From contig CM114275.1 of the NCBI GenBank assembly GCA_050084515.1, positions 2,418,001-2,482,000 on the forward strand: DNA of 64,000 bases, given 5' to 3'. Both the position numbers and the translations under genes were made by a program. The stretch comes from Blasia pusilla. Its lineage: Eukaryota; Marchantiophyta; Marchantiopsida; Blasiales. Position 1 is the stretch's first letter. Each line of letters starts with the position of its first letter. This document shows positions 1 to 16,249 of the stretch, piece by piece. The notes beneath the pieces are model-generated. The model was not told where the DNA came from. It searched no databases and saw only the letters and a list, made by a program, of their open reading frames with translations.

Positions 1-95
1 CTTGACCTCCCTTTCCACATAATCATGATCCTCTTGGGGATCGAACTCATTAAATTAATTTAAAAGATCAATTTTAAAACCACTTGTATATTACA
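1..95 (+). repeat. 3' end of an LTR, same family as the solo LTR at 17,906-19,137
   Basis: The first 95 bases match the last ~90 bases of the solo LTR further on: a shared stretch about a decreasing ATGATCCTC...GGATCGAACT block, an A-rich stretch, and the terminal CTTGTATATTACA (CTTGTACATTACA in the other copy). Only the end is in the window, so element type and insertion state cannot be judged. The family link is by eye alignment. Confidence 0.6.
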
Positions 96-242
96 CTACA
101 TCAGTCCATGGAAGAGAGGTGCCGTTGTGGGGCTCGAGTGAGGATCTTTGACGCTTGGCCGATGAGCACGTGTAGACAACATGGAGTGACACGTGAATAC
201 CAAAGCGTGACAAGTCAAAGGAACTCAAAGTAGCCGGGAGTG

Positions 243-1906
243 CTACAGTGCTACTATGATATCCTTGGACACCACACCCATTGTGTGGCGCATCCTAGAG
301 GAGGGTATTCGGGGGTTGGACCTCTTTGGAGGGATTAACACTGGAAATTGGCTCTTGTTTTGCAAGTAGGAGTGCGCGTGCCATAGTGGCAATCTGCTAC
401 TGCAACTTTTGTATCTAAGCAGCCATCCTAGCCTCACCCCCGGTATCTCTCTCAACGCGTCTAGGTGGCAGATCTCTACCTCTTCCACGGACAACTCCAC
501 CACCCCCTCGGGAAAATCCAACTCCTCATCCCCCAATGGGACCACCTAGTACACAACCTCTAGGCCCACTTGGACCAACAACTTGCTTTGGTGCCCTATC
601 TGGCCCTTGGTGCTGGCGTAACTCAAGGTGTAGGCTAAAACACTTGGCGTGTGTATGACCATGCTGCTCATAATGGTCACACTCGTAAACTCCAAGTGCA
701 AACCCATCTCCTCTTCTAGGCTCAAGCATGAGTCCACAATCATGATGGGTGCAATCTCGCTGATGATAGGCTCCACCATACGCCCAATGAATAATCCTTG
801 GCGGCTGCTGCTGTGCCACATGTGATGATGCAAGTCTATGTGGCATGGACTTTTGGTATCCTCTCTTAGCTTGTGGTGCTTTAGTCCTCTCCCAAAATCC
901 ACGTTGCTGCACTAGTGATACAGCCAATCGTGATTGCTCTCACAGAGGACCCATGGCTGCTACGTAGGCTCTCCTTAGCCATGTTGCACTCAATACACTC
1001 CACGGTCTCTAAAACATCTCTCAATCTAGATAAGGTGTGCATAAGCAAGATCACATCCCTCATCCATTTTTGCAAGTCTTGTTCCAACATCGCGTACCAT
1101 GCCTGGATAGCTTGGGCCTCTGTCACCCCATGAGTGACACTAATCATTCCATGCAGGTGAGTAAATGCCTCCCTCAAACTCTCTCTTACACGCCTATGGA
1201 AGTTGTGGATGCTCTACAACTTCTCAGTCATTATCCTTTGGTAGCTCCTCTGCAACTCCGCAAAGAACTCAACCACGACGTTAAACCTAGGATAAACCCA
1301 AATGGATTATGCAACTGCCCTAGTTTGACTCATCCCTCCTAACACATCACTGGTGGAAGAGGAAGTAGCCTCTCTTAGATCCTCCTCGTCATTTGGAAAT
1401 GGCTCAATCTATGACACATATTGTGGGTCATAGTAGAGTCTCTACGCCTCAATCTCATGGGCATATCTTTGGGAGAACTCGTGATAATCATCCATGGGCA
1501 TCCCCTCTAAAAGTTGGAATATGTTGTTCCATGCTATAAACAAGTTGAACTCTCTAGAGTTTTGAGTCCATTGTGAATCACACCAACTCCTAATCTCTGC
1601 AATGAAGTCGTGCAATTCTATTGTGCCTATAACTCTCGAAAATATACGCGGTCCTCTACCCCGGTCATTCATATCGCACTCGCAGATGGTAGGACCACTC
1701 AATGTGTATGGTGATGTGCTCACAAACTCCTCTAGGCCCTTCCTTGTTTGAAGACAACACAGAAGAAGTTCGAGGCGGTCCCTCACGTGGAGACACTCAA
1801 AACCTCGCACCACTCTACGTAAATCCTCTAGAGCTACTCTCAAGTACACCACCTCGCCTCTTAAAGTCCCGAAAAGACGTCGTGATGACCTGCGTGGCCC
1901 TCTCAA
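243..1906 (-). pseudogene. gag-like retrotransposon coding relic, copy 1
   Basis: Minus-strand open segments (1,906-1,442; 1,177-881; 927-526; 545-243) read in order as a gag-like protein broken by frameshifts and stops. Visible pieces are an acidic/arginine-rich N-terminal part, a central helical part (LREAFTHLHG, QAIQAWYAMLEQDLQKW), then two zinc-knuckle remnants. One has the spacing C-X2-Y-X4-H-X4-C (ECDHYEQHGHTHAKC), in which the second Cys has become Tyr. A Pro/Gly/Arg-rich tail follows. The same protein is seen on the plus strand at about 60.3-61.9 kb, where the first knuckle keeps its cysteines (CWACGG), and a tail fragment lies at 56.6 kb. No pol is attached. The superfamily (gypsy or Copia) cannot be decided from this piece. 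Confidence 0.6.
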
Positions 1907-2560
1907 GCGGTCGGTCTTAATCTCACAAGTAATCCCTCAATCACTCAACCCAACATGTGGCACTCAATCTACACACTCTCTCTCTCTCTCACTAAAATGC
2001 ACGTTGTATGGAAACAAGGGGCATGGTGCGACAATTCAATTACCATTCTACCGTCTCATCGATAGAACATACTTCAACTATGGACATCCCATACAAGTCT
2101 ATGTTCCTTAAACCCATACATCATCAATGCCCTCAACATCTGCACGAATCCCAATATCCCAAATAACTACCCAATACATGAAATTCCTCACACGTGTAGG
2201 GCAAAAAAACAAGAATGGATAACCTGAACACATATCGATGTCGCTCCTCAGCAACTACAAATCTTGACCCCAACTTGGTCGTGAAGACAAAATCCTCTGG
2301 TAGTGATGATGCTTAAATCTCTTCTATATGCGGTGTTGGTTAATCAATACGGTGCGGTAGTGACATGGGCACGACACTTAGTGATGGGATGTTGTACTTT
2401 GCTAAATACCCTCCTCTATCATCAAGACACTCTTTGCTCCCAAGTGATGGTGTAGTTCCACGATCGAGATGATGCGGTGCGGCACGAGCGGCATGGCACG
2501 GCAATTAGTGGTGTGTTGCATACGGGCATCTCAGCACGATACTCGATCGTCCTCGGACGG
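1907..2560 (-). repeat. 5' leader/LTR-like flank of gag copy 1
   Basis: This stretch, read on the minus strand, aligns with about 59,640-60,314 on the plus strand, just upstream of gag copy 2. Shared landmarks are a GAGTGATTGAGGGATTACT block next to gag and a longer block containing TTCAGGTTATCCATTCT. It is probably the retroelement's leader or LTR. No coding function is supported. Confidence 0.5.
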
Positions 2561-3690
2561 CTACCACTCACACAACATAGCAGAAAGAAAACTTGGACCC
2601 CTTAAATCAAAGATCATGTGTTAGTGTTGAACAGTGCTTGCATATGCTCTGTGTGCAACGATCGATGACGAACTGCAAAATATGAAGATCGAGGCCAGGA
2701 TATGGTGCATGGCGGCATAAAACATTCACATGTCACTGGCCGTTAATCACACCCATCAGCTAAGTGGCGGAAATTGACAAGTTGATGGGCCACTTGACGG
2801 GATGACGGCCATCTACAGACGGACAGACCACTAAGAAAGCAAGTTGGCGGCGACAACACGGTATGCAAGTTTGCATGGAGGCTGTGGCAATGTCGAAGGG
2901 CGAGGAACGGACCACGGGAGGCAACGCTTATCCCGCCGATGGGTTTGGTCATGTGCCTCTGATAGACGGTTGCAAGGCCCGGAAAATGACAATAGCGGCG
3001 TAGCCAAGGAGTGCAATTAGCTCGACTACGGTAGGGTTGATAGGTGGCTGACTAACCAGAAGCCTTGATGGTGGAAGGCGGGGCGGGGTTTTAGGTCATG
3101 GCCGAGCAAGCCGGGGATGGTCCAAACGCAAGGGATGAGGGCCGGCGGTGGCCACCTAAGGCGGAAGCCCATAGTTTGTCCTGGAAACACATTAAATGCG
3201 AGAGCGGGCAGTTTGGATGCGGGCAGGAAAGTGAGGGGGGAGTTTCAAAACGTTGAGCGCAGCCAGGTTTGAACCCGAGTTTTAGAACCCGCACTCCATG
3301 ATTGTGTCCACTATCCTAACAATGTTTCACGTTGTTCAGCAGGGGGCTTTGTTATTTAGTTGCAAAATTCTTTTTTAACTACCTGCCCGTGGCCCCTACC
3401 CGCTGAAGGTACCGACTCTCGCATTTAATGCGTTTTTCGGGACAGACTATGGGCTTGGCCTAAGGCAGGGGGCCGGACTACGGTAGTTGAAGGCAAGGGA
3501 AACTTAATCGGGATTGTAGCAGACCGGGAAAGGGCAGGCCGCCAGCGGAGAAATCAATTTGCAAAGGGGCCACGGCATAAGTGGAAAGAGCCTTGCGAAT
3601 AACTAGAGCCAGTCGATGGCTCTAGCACCTTTGTCAGAACAGTTGGGAGTGGCAACGCGGGGACACAAGACGAGTGTGATAGGATCGCGC
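2561..3690. other. No gene recognised
   Basis: There are only short overlapping open frames on both strands with no recognisable domain. An imperfect inverted pair is visible: the block around 3,175-3,200 (CCTGGAAACACATTAAATGCGAGAG) and 3,418-3,450 (CTCGCATTTAATGCGTTTTTCGGGACAGACTATGGGC) share a core in opposite orientation, suggesting a degraded foldback or TIR element. Nothing else can be supported. Confidence 0.4.
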
Positions 3691-4364
3691 CACCTGACTC
3701 TAACTTTTAACATTTTCTTACTAAATCAACCGTATCCTTTTATTTTTTATATATTTTTCTACCCCTTACACAAGGAGTTACTAAAGGATTTTGAAATTTG
3801 ACTCACACAGTGGCTATGGGAGCTCCACAAAAATTGTTGTAACTTCATTATCAAATGTTGAACTTGCGTACAGTTTCTTCCATAGGGTGCTCAACTTCCT
3901 CATCTACAAAGATGTTAAATTAGTTTCTTCATTCAACCTTCCAATAAAAAGTGACGGCGATTGTCCTACAGCTCAGGGTCTCTTTCTCCTTGGAAAAATT
4001 TGGCAATGCTTCCGCGCTGATTACTCCCAAAGAAAATGTGAAACCTATAAAAACAACAACCAGAGAGTTACATGGTGCTCCCAAGAGAATTGGCATGGAA
4101 CAACCCACCCCCATACTCAATTTCTAACAAAATTGGGCAACGCTTCCGTGTACTACTCTCTTATACGAAAAATTGACAATGGAAAACATCAATCTATATG
4201 GCTCTTGCCCCCGCGAGCAATCCTATGAGCCATAAAGCAGTCCCCAACCTACAACAAATAGCAAGCACCAGCGAGGTCCTTCCTAATAGCCCTCTCAATC
4301 ACCTCATTCTCTCTTTGTAAATGAGGTACATCTCACACACTAAGGTCTCTCAAGGTGCATACTC

Positions 4365-4413
<49 letters not shown>

Positions 4414-4890
4414 GTCAAACCAAACCAACTTTCCTAATGAGTGGCTTGGATTACACACACAAGGCAAGGAGGACCATAGGTCCGCCGCCTCATGCCAAGA
4501 CGTTCAACAAAGAGAGAATAAGTTCTCAATCTATCACTCTTTTGGAGGTATAACCCCTTCCCTCTTCCAAGCTCTCTCCAGGTTAACCTATGCGTGCACG
4601 TCACCTCCTTAGCTCTTGACCTGATGTAGCAAGTCAAGAGCCATTTCCCAAAGTTGAAAGTCAACTATATTCAATATGGGAACTTACCAAAAATAGTAAG
4701 TTTATGTATATGGCTCCACATGAGTCGAAACAAAGGGAAAACTTGCTCTCTCAAGTTTCTTGTGGCCTCAGCAAGTCATCTTCGACCTCTTGAGGCTGTC
4801 CTCCACTACCCGTGAAGATTGAGAATGAGTTCTCAATCTCATTTGGTTCTATATTAGATCTCACCAATCTATCCTAAAAGACATGACATC
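3691..4890 (+). repeat. Dispersed repeat R1, copy 1 (probable LTR)
   Basis: R1 occurs three times: here (+), at about 45,670-46,255 (+, shorter), and at 57,515-58,690 (-). Landmarks are CCCCAACCT-C-ACAA-TAGC near 4,250, CAAACCAAC-TTCCTAATGAG near 4,420, GCCGCCTCATGCCAAGACGTTCAACAAAGAGAGAAT near 4,485 (core shared by all copies), and the end CTATCCTAAAAGACATGACA near 4,870. The shared sharp right end and the lack of coding capacity suggest an LTR. The open frame at 3,791-4,228 is matched by a diverged antisense copy at 58.1-58.6 kb, but has no recognisable domain. Confidence 0.5.
4369..4411. repeat. (CT)n microsatellite, ~43 bp
   Basis: Uninterrupted CT dinucleotide run inside R1 copy 1. The other two R1 copies lack it, so it expanded after insertion. 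Confidence 0.95.
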
Positions 4891-5935
4891 CTATATGAAT
4901 GTGTGTCAAGTAGTAGTGTTCAGCGATTCACTTTGTCTGCTTCCAAGTTTTTGCATGGAATTTCAAGCTTCACTCATGAAACGATAAAAGTTGGAAGTAG
5001 CGATTTAGATACACATTCCATCGATATGAAATATATTAAAGCTAGTAGTAACAGGAATCAAAATTTTGGTTCAAGAAGAGCTCCTATGACATACGGTGTA
5101 CATGCCATGGAGAAAGTCTTTCATGATGCTCGCCAACTATGAAACAAAGTTAAGAGTTTTATATATCTCTTTCATTGCTTATAAATAATGTTCTAAAAAG
5201 CTAGTGTATAGTCCGTGAAGGGAAGAGATTAATGATGTTGCACATAAATTCAAATTTTTTTCTTGGTGTCCGTAGGATGTGAAACATTTTCTTGCTACCC
5301 AGTTGCCATGTGTCAAGCATAGAGGTGTTTGCAAATCAAGAAGGCACTCTCCCATAATAATATAGATTATTAATACAACCTAGCCCAACACCAATTCCTC
5401 TAATATCGACATAGTCTAAGCCATACCTGGAAATGGTCAAATTCTTTGAGCTCACTTGATCCTTGCTCATGCTTACCAAACGATCCCAGTATAACTATGG
5501 CAATACACAACCCCCAGTTGTCTCACATCACATCCACATTCACTACGTACCAACTATCCACTCTTCCTACTTACCACTTGTGAGTCCATTGTACCTACTT
5601 CCTATTAAAAAATTCCATAGTTCATAAATCTTAGTATGCTCTTGCAGCAACCCTACGACTCACTTTTACTGTAGTTCAAACCATCGTCCTATTTTCACAA
5701 GTAACTACTAAAGTGGTATTTCACACGCTTATTGTACATGTTGTTAATACATACTTTGTAGATTGCCTACTATGCACGCCTACTATCGCAAATCCTTACG
5801 TGGACATTGCTTACTGTTCTTGCATTCATTTTTGTCTTATTTCAACAACCGTATGTGTCTAGAAATACACTTACATCAACCTATGTCCTTTGTACTGCAC
5901 ATCATCCATTTTTTTTGAATAATTTTAGGGCCGAA
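4891..5935. other. No gene recognised
   Basis: A 79-codon open frame at 4,903-5,142 (+) is the only frame of note. It matches nothing I recognise and lacks clear domain features. The remainder is AT-rich with no coding signal. Confidence 0.35.
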
Positions 5936-6160
5936 TTCTGTTTCTAGTAATAGAAGCGGTTTGCATCATGATGCCCCACACCCTAATGCAAGTTGGGGTT
6001 AGGTCATCCTTATAACACTCTACTCCATAAACCACCTACATCATATAACTATTGCTACTTCGACATCTATATTGAGGCCATCAATCTAGACTTCTCCTCG
6101 TACCAAGGGGTTGTTTATATTAATGGTGCTCAACTAGAAGTGGATGTTGAATATCCAACA
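5936..6160 (-). repeat. Copia-type LTR start fragment (minus orientation)
   Basis: Read on the minus strand from 6,160 it begins TGTTGGATATTCAACATCC, a classic TGTTGGA LTR start. It then runs through a block homologous to the LTR at 63,944 downward (GAGGAGAAG-CTAGATTGATGG; a GTGGGGC/GCGGGGC stretch). The inner end is not sharply definable. No polyprotein is attached. Confidence 0.55.

Positions 6161-9354
<3,194 letters not shown>

Positions 9355-9404
<50 letters not shown>
9355..9404. repeat. (CT)n microsatellite, ~50 bp
   Basis: Pure CT dinucleotide run closing the R2 copy. R2 copy 3 ends near the corresponding point without such a run. Confidence 0.95.
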
Positions 9405-9405
<1 letters not shown>

Positions 9406-9709
9406 GTTTTTTGTTCTCCATAGATAGGTGAACTTGATAAGTAAGAATATGTTTTGCCATTGGATAATTTTGATAAGTTAAAGTATCTCGGTTATCTAGG
9501 TTAGCATATTGATCTTTCTTCTCCATAGTGAGTGTTCCAAGTTTTGTTATTAGAGCATTCATGGATAATATTTAATGTAATTTTCATATTTTACTGGTTG
9601 ATATATCCTACTATCGACATAGTAAGTTATTGCAAATTATCCAAATATTGTTGGATGGGGTTAGTATCTGCCTGTAGTCATGACCAAAGCCAGAGAACTC
9701 CAATAGATT

Positions 9710-12295
9710 GTGAAGGAGCATTGGGAAGAAGTACAGATAGAAGGTGGAACATCAATCAGATGGCAGTGCAAGTATTGTTCCTATTCTATGAAAACCTATC
9801 ATAGCACGCGGATGGTGGAGCATTTTATACGAGAGAGACGAAAGACAAAGGATAGGAATCTGGATATCCATTATGCCAAATTATGTGTGAAGGTCCCTCC
9901 CAGCATATAACGGGATCTCCAAAATAGGGTACTAGTGGGAAATGGACAAAGAAGGGAAGCGAGACCTTTGTGTGAAGTGGAAGAGACAAATCCATCACAA
10001 ATAGGTTTGCAACAGACAGGAAGTAGTATTTATGTTGTGCAAAATTTTGATGGGGTTGCGGACATGCCACCGAGTGACAGTCTCAAGGAATGCAAAGGAG
10101 TTATTGGGCCGATTCGAGGGAGTAGTAGTTTTGGGAAGAAGCAAGCCAATTTGAGGGATTCTTTCAACATCCAAGGAATAGAAGTTGCGAATGATATGTG
10201 AGCAAAGTGTTTCTACAAATGTGGAATACCATTTAACGTTGTATGACAAAATGCTTTCAAACAAGCTGTGTTGGCAACAACAAAAGTGAAAGGTTACTTA
10301 GGTCCTAGTTATAATTCGTTGCGCACCATCCTACTTGAGAAAAATATGGGAAAGGTGAAGAAAAATGTGGATGGCATGTTGGACAATTTGCGTTTGGGGG
10401 CTACGATCATAACGGATTCTTGGACCAATATGAGGAGTGAGTCTTTAGTGAACATAATGGTCTCGTGTCCAAAAAGTGAGGTCATGATTGAGTCGGTAGA
10501 CACCAAGGGGGAATCCTAAATGAAGGAATGGTTGGTAGGTCATATAGAGAAGACTATCATGTGCATTGGTCCAGAGAATGTGTTACAACTTGTGAGAGAC
10601 AATGCTAGCAATGAGTGAGCGGCAGGGAAACTTATCGAAGCAAAGTTCCCTCATATTCTTTGGGGTGGATGTGAATCACATTCTCTTGATCTAGTATGCA
10701 AAGAGTGGGGTAAATGGCCTTGGGTGAACATGATTTTTGCACAAGCTCGTGAGATGGTAGTATTTGTAAAGACTAGAACTTGGATGATGGCCAAATTCAT
10801 GGAAACCAATCCGGTGAAGAGACGATTGTTGCTTACTGCAAACACACGCTTTGCCACAAATTTGATCATGTTGGGACACGTCTTAGAATTGAGGGAGGCG
10901 TTCCATGCCATGATTGCTACTAATGCTTTTAGGGAGTATTTCAATGGCAGGGATGCGAGGCAAAGGGAGAAGGCATATTAGATTGAGACTATTGTGGCCA
11001 ATTACTATTTTTGGATTGAGGGTGAGGAGTTGTTTGCTCCGGCTCAACCAACTATTATTCTATTGAGAGAGTGTGATGGTCATAAAGCAATGACGGGGCA
11101 TATTTTTGAGATAATGGAAGAGACTCGTTCTTTTCCTATAACGAGTCTCCATGGCCCGGTGTGGATGGAAGGCATCGGCGCGGTTATTTTGTCACAACAT
11201 CTAGAGCTACGGAGATAGCCGATGTTATTTCTAGGCGGTGGGCATTCATCCACATCAAGTTACATGCAATAGGCTATATTCTCTCCCATTACAATCTTCT
11301 TGATAGTGTTTAAGACGTCACTTCAAATGTTGAGTGCATAAGAGATTTCAAAATATATCTGAAACTTTATGCAAAGGGGGTGCATGGCCTGAGGCCTCAA
11401 TGTTATCGAGGCTAATTCTTACGTGGGAACTTGCTTGCGAGAGTTGGGCAATATTGTGAACCATCAGGAACTATTTGTGGATGAGTTTGGTAGGGAAGTT
11501 GTTGATTCATTTGGCCCCTCTGATTGATGGAGCATGCACAATCAAGGTGCATCAATATTGCTCTCTATGGCTTAGTCCATATTAGCACAAGTGGTTTCAT
11601 CTTCTTTAGCAGAGAGAAATTGGAGTAGTTATGGTTTCATCCACAATAAGCACAAGAATAAATTGACCAACGAACGTGCCACCGATTTGGTGTATATCTA
11701 CAAAAACTCATGGTTTGGAGACAAGGATGTTTCTTGGAAATCAAGACAAGCGCTCTTGTACGAGAAATACTTTTATGAAAGGGATGGACAAGAACAAGCT
11801 AGAAAGGTAGTAGAAGATGGCAGTGAATCTAGCTTGCATGCAAGAAACCGTGATGGTAATCAAAAAGATAACCTTGACTTGCAAGATGAGGACCTAGAGG
11901 AAGTGGATGTGATATGTGGAATTCATGGCATCGAAGAGAGAGAGGATAATCATATCGACAACACGGAAAATTTTGACTCCAAGAGGCTTGGAAGAGACGA
12001 AGATGATGCTAAAATGGAACTTTGGATTCGAGAGCACGAGGAAGAGCAACAACAGAGGACTTTAAGTGAAGCCAATCAACCCATCATTTCTCCTAACACA
12101 ACCTTTGACCCTCAAATTGTTGCATCAGTAGAAGTTAAGAATTATTCCACCAAGTCTAGTGAACCTATGCGGGATACTCCTCCACAATCTTTGATGGTTG
12201 AAACGGTGGACTTAGTTGATGAGCCAAATGATAATGAGGTTCTCATACCTATGGTTCCAAACTCTCAACCCATCAATCATGGCATGGACAGTTAA
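9710..12295 (+). pseudogene. hAT-family transposase, inactivated
   Basis: Almost the whole gene reads in one plus-strand frame, interrupted by in-frame stops (near 9,908, 10,199, 10,244, 10,517, 10,616, 10,979, 11,216). Around 11,190-11,580 the homology drops into another frame, so there are two compensating indels. Domains in order: BED-type zinc finger (WQCKYCSYSMKTY-STRMVEHF, ~9,755-9,830); a segment AKCFYKCGIPFNVV; a DUF659-type block (GATIITDSWTNMRSESLVNIMV, 10,400-10,465); the VRDNASN and GGCESHSLDLV core blocks; and the C-terminal hAT dimerisation motif (SSLAERNWSSYGFIHNKHKNKL, near 11,600-11,670). An acidic C-terminal tail follows. The family is secure, and the many stops make it a pseudogene. 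Terminal inverted repeats were not identified. Confidence 0.9.
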
Positions 12296-12589
12296 TATAT
12301 TTCCTCCAATGATGAAACAATTGCAACAGAAACTCGTCGCCAATCCACCCGACTTCGAACCATTGAGCCACCAAATTACCGCTTACATCTTAATCCACCG
12401 GACCCAACCATAGATCTAGATTGGAAGAGTAATGAGTGAATTTAGTGAGACAGATTAGTAGATAGTTGTAGCAAACTTGTTTTGTGTTGAATATTGTAAT
12501 AATGTCATTTTTATGATATTCCTTTTTATAACCTTTTCGTTGATAAAGCATTGATTTCTACACTGAAGATCAAATTGATAAGTGTGATT

Positions 12590-13615
12590 TTTTAGCTCGT
12601 GGTCATAACTCCATTTTTCTCAAAAATTTGCAAGAGTGCTACAAAGACAAATTGGGAAAGTTGGACATGATGAAAAATGAAAAAACCTTCTTTTCATAGA
12701 AGATTTAATGGTTTGAGGCCAAAACGTACTTACCAATTTTTGAGGTTTTGGTCACAACTCCATTTTGAGTGAAACTTGGCAGAACTACTAGATACATCTT
12801 GGAGACCTTGTGAGCCCAATTTCAGCTCAAAATGGAAAAGTTGGACAAGATGGAAAAATGAAAAGATCTTCTTTTCATTCAAAGTTTAATCGTTTGGGTC
12901 CAAAAGGGAGTTATTAATTTGTGAGGTTTTGCTCACAACTCCATTTTTCTTGAAACTTAGCAAGAGTAGAACATGCACCTTGGGGACCATGTAGGCCAAA
13001 TTTCAGCTCAAGATCAGGAATTTGGACAAGATGAAAAATGAAAAACCCTATTTTCATTCAAGGTTTGATAGTTCGGGTCCAAAACTCACATTTTAATTTT
13101 TGAGGTTTTGCTCCTAACTCTATTTTTCTTGAAACTTATCAAGAGTGCTAAATGAAGCTTGGAGACCATGTGGGGAAATTTTGGCTCAAGATGTGAAAGT
13201 TGGACAAGATGAAAAATGAAAAAAATCCTTATTTTTATAGAAGGTTTAATGGTTCAGGTCCAAAAAAGAGTTATTAATTCTTGAGATTTTTCTCACAACT
13301 CCATTTTTCGTGAAACTTGGCAAGAATGTAACATGCATCTTGGGGACCATGTTGGAAAATTTTGAGCTCAAGATGAGAAAGTTGGACAGGATAAAAAAAT
13401 TTGAAAAAACCTTATTTTGATAGAAGGTTTGATGGCTCCGGTCCCAAATGGACTTGCTAATTATTAAGCTTGTGGTTCCAACTCCATTTTGCCTGAAAAT
13501 TGGTAAGAGTGCTAGATATAGCTTTGAGACCATGTGGGGAAAATTTTAGCTCAAGATGTGAAATTTTGACAAAATAAAAAATGAAAAAACCTTATTTCTA
13601 TAGAAGGTATGATGT
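12590..13615. repeat. ~180-bp tandem repeat, about six units
   Basis: The anchor AACTCCATTT (with variants) recurs at 12,607, 12,756, 12,937, 13,116, 13,297 and 13,480, so spacing is 149 then 181, 179, 181 and 183. Each unit also carries a GAAACTTGGCAAGAGTG-like block, a TTGGGGACCATGT-like block and GATGAAAAATGAAAA. Units are visibly diverged. No coding potential is supported. It follows the hAT relic directly and runs into R2 copy 2. Confidence 0.85.
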
Positions 13616-14690
13616 CGTGCACCTACTCTCCTTGAACGTTAATCTTGTTGTTGTGAAAGTGTGCGTTCAATAGGTCACGCTCTCAACGCTGATCTGCATC
13701 CAAATACGCACTCTGGTTAGTTGGGTCTTGGATCAATCAGCGGGCTAACTTTCCGAGTTCCCACCTCGGTCTTGCATTAAGCTCAACCTACCTTGTTTTG
13801 CGGTTTACAACACGGGCAAGTCTCGAAAGACCTCGGACAGACTTTCAGGTCGGTTCAGGAACCTCAAATAGCATTTCGTGCCTGGTGGTTTCAACTGTCC
13901 AATGGACATCCAATGAGTCCCTAATCGAGACTCGCACAAAGTGAATCTCGGGTCGGAATCCAAGTGTGGCGTACAAAGTCCACTCCCTTGGATAAGGTTT
14001 GGGTTTCGAGTTCCAACGCCAAACTTCCATTCCATCCCATGCCTCTGAGACGCCGTTTGGTGCTCAAAGTGTGGAGATTCGTGTTCCAAAACATCTTGGA
14101 GAGACTCCTCCCTTACTAGTACTTCCGAGGATCTCTGGGGTTCCCTACATTTAGGGAAAGACACCGGGGCCTCTCCAATTGGCCCTCAAACCGATTGCTC
14201 TCATTGTCATTTTCGGTCAATATCTCAATTTTTACTTGTGTGTTTCTAAGATTTTTGATGCATTGGAAGCGTCTCAAGATAAGCTTTCCAACGCGCCCTT
14301 ACTTGTCCTGAACGCATCTTAGGGCGAAACGTTATGGTCCAAAATCTAGTCAAATTTTTGACTAGATTTTGGACCATAACGTTTTGACTAGATTTTCCCC
14401 AAACGCTAGTCGTGTTCCAAAACTGGTTCTCACCTCTTTGGAAACCAACCTTCCAAGACTCAACTCATCTCAAGTCTTGGCTCGCGTTTGGTCTAGGTTT
14501 TGTGGTCGCGACCACTAACGCATGAAACGCACAGCTCTGTTCCGCATTTCGTCTCTTGGACTTTTCCAAGAGATCTTTCCAAAAGCCTTTCCAAATCGCG
14601 AACATCGCAACGTGAGTCCACTTGAGTTCTGATGTTCCGCTTGGTGCCTATTTGATGTTGTTTGGTTATGAGGAACGCGACACTCACCCC
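13616..14690 (+). repeat. Dispersed repeat R2, copy 2
   Basis: Matches R2 copy 1 across most of its length, and continues about 300 bp further. Near 14,350-14,400 it contains a short local inverted pair (AATCTAGTCAAA / TTTGACTAGATT, with a shared GACTAGATTTTGGACCATAACG core). No coding content. Confidence 0.55.
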
Positions 14691-16249
14691 TCCTTAGAAG
14701 GTTGATGTCCTCATCAACGCAAACCTTGTTAATGTTAAGTTCTGGGAAGCCGACCCCTTAACACTGAACCGCGTTCTAGTAGCTAACCCGTAATTCCTCT
14801 TTTGGCTTAAGTGTTAGGTTGTCACTTGTAGCCCTTAGAATTATTACCTTCGTCACTTCAATCAGCCTGGACCAATTCTGCAGAACTAATCTAAACTATC
14901 AAAATAAGCTAACTAAGTTTGCAACCTAACACTCCACTCACTATTTGTAAACAACCGCCTGTTTACCTATCAACTCATACTACTTTTGGGTCACTCGTGT
15001 TCTACTTTGGCGCGTCACTAAGTTCACTCATGCAACATGAATGAGATCACCACAGACCCCAAGATAGACTAATCTGCCTTGTCGACGTTAGGTCGAGTCC
15101 AAAAGCTAGTACTTCAACATTTGGTCCTGATCTAGATGCCTTATCCGAATACAAGCTCTCACCTCAAATACTCATTGTTTGGCCTCCTTGACTTACATCC
15201 TAAGCATATGAAGAAATACTAATTGCCATGCACTACCAAACTCAAAATCACAATCACCAGCATCGAATCTCCCAATCCATGCTTTCTTTATTGCAACATC
15301 TAGACTTTTCTAGTTACAACGGGTTATCAGCCCAAGCTTCTCCGTCACAAGTTGTGTCCTTTGCTTCACCATGTACTAACGTATGTGCCTATCTTGCATC
15401 CATTTGAAGTCTCGCAAGGCTTCTTGCGCGTGCTCAAGATCCGCCTCCACAATTCAAGTCGCCTCTTTCACATGGGGGCTGGTATTCTGGCAGGAGAGAG
15501 TAAGAGAGGAGAGGAAGAGAGGAGAGTCTCTCTTAAAAAAAAAGGGCAGAATCCGCCTCCTCTCTTCAAAACTTTTTGACATTACTGAAATTTTTGTTTG
15601 CTTTCAAATTCATGAAATCTTTAGAAGAGAGTAGCAAGTGGACCACATTCGGGCCTAAAGTAACCTTCTTTTTCCAGGCTTGGAAAAAGAAGTAGACATC
15701 ATAAGACCACTACAAACATCCTTCCATCACTCTCCATGTGAGCTTAATTTTTTTCACATTGCCTGTCAAATCCACCTCTACAGTAGGCCGGGCAGAGGGG
15801 TATTATTGTTGGAGGACCATCGGCAGATAATTTGACTCTAACTATGGTCTCAATAGACTCATGTGCCCTTCAAGGTTTAACTTCTTTGAAGATGTGGTTA
15901 ACATTGTGGATTGTTGACTCTTCTTGCAAAAGGCATTAAATATCCCATCTGATCAATACTTATCCATAAGGGGGTTTTCCACAACAGAACAAATCACTCA
16001 TCCCTGCTGGTAGTCGAAGACTTTCATGACATCATTGGATGATGTTGGCTCATGAATGGATGCATAAAGTATACCATGGATTGTTGTGCGTTTGACATTT
16101 GGTTTCACCATTCTCTCAACGACTGAGAAATATATGCATCAAGAAGAAAGTGTGATCAGACTGAGACAACAATTGAACCAAAAGGTTGATAGCTGTCAGG
16201 AGTAAAGAGAACTGATGCACCCATGTCCCTTCATTCAAACCCTAAATAT
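14691..16249. other. No gene recognised
   Basis: Only short unrelated frames are present. A purine-rich stretch at 15,490-15,535 (GAGGAGAGGAAGAGAGGAG) resembles one at 27,050-27,085 near the other end of element copy 1, in the same orientation. This could mark element ends but is low-complexity, so it is weak evidence. Confidence 0.35.
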
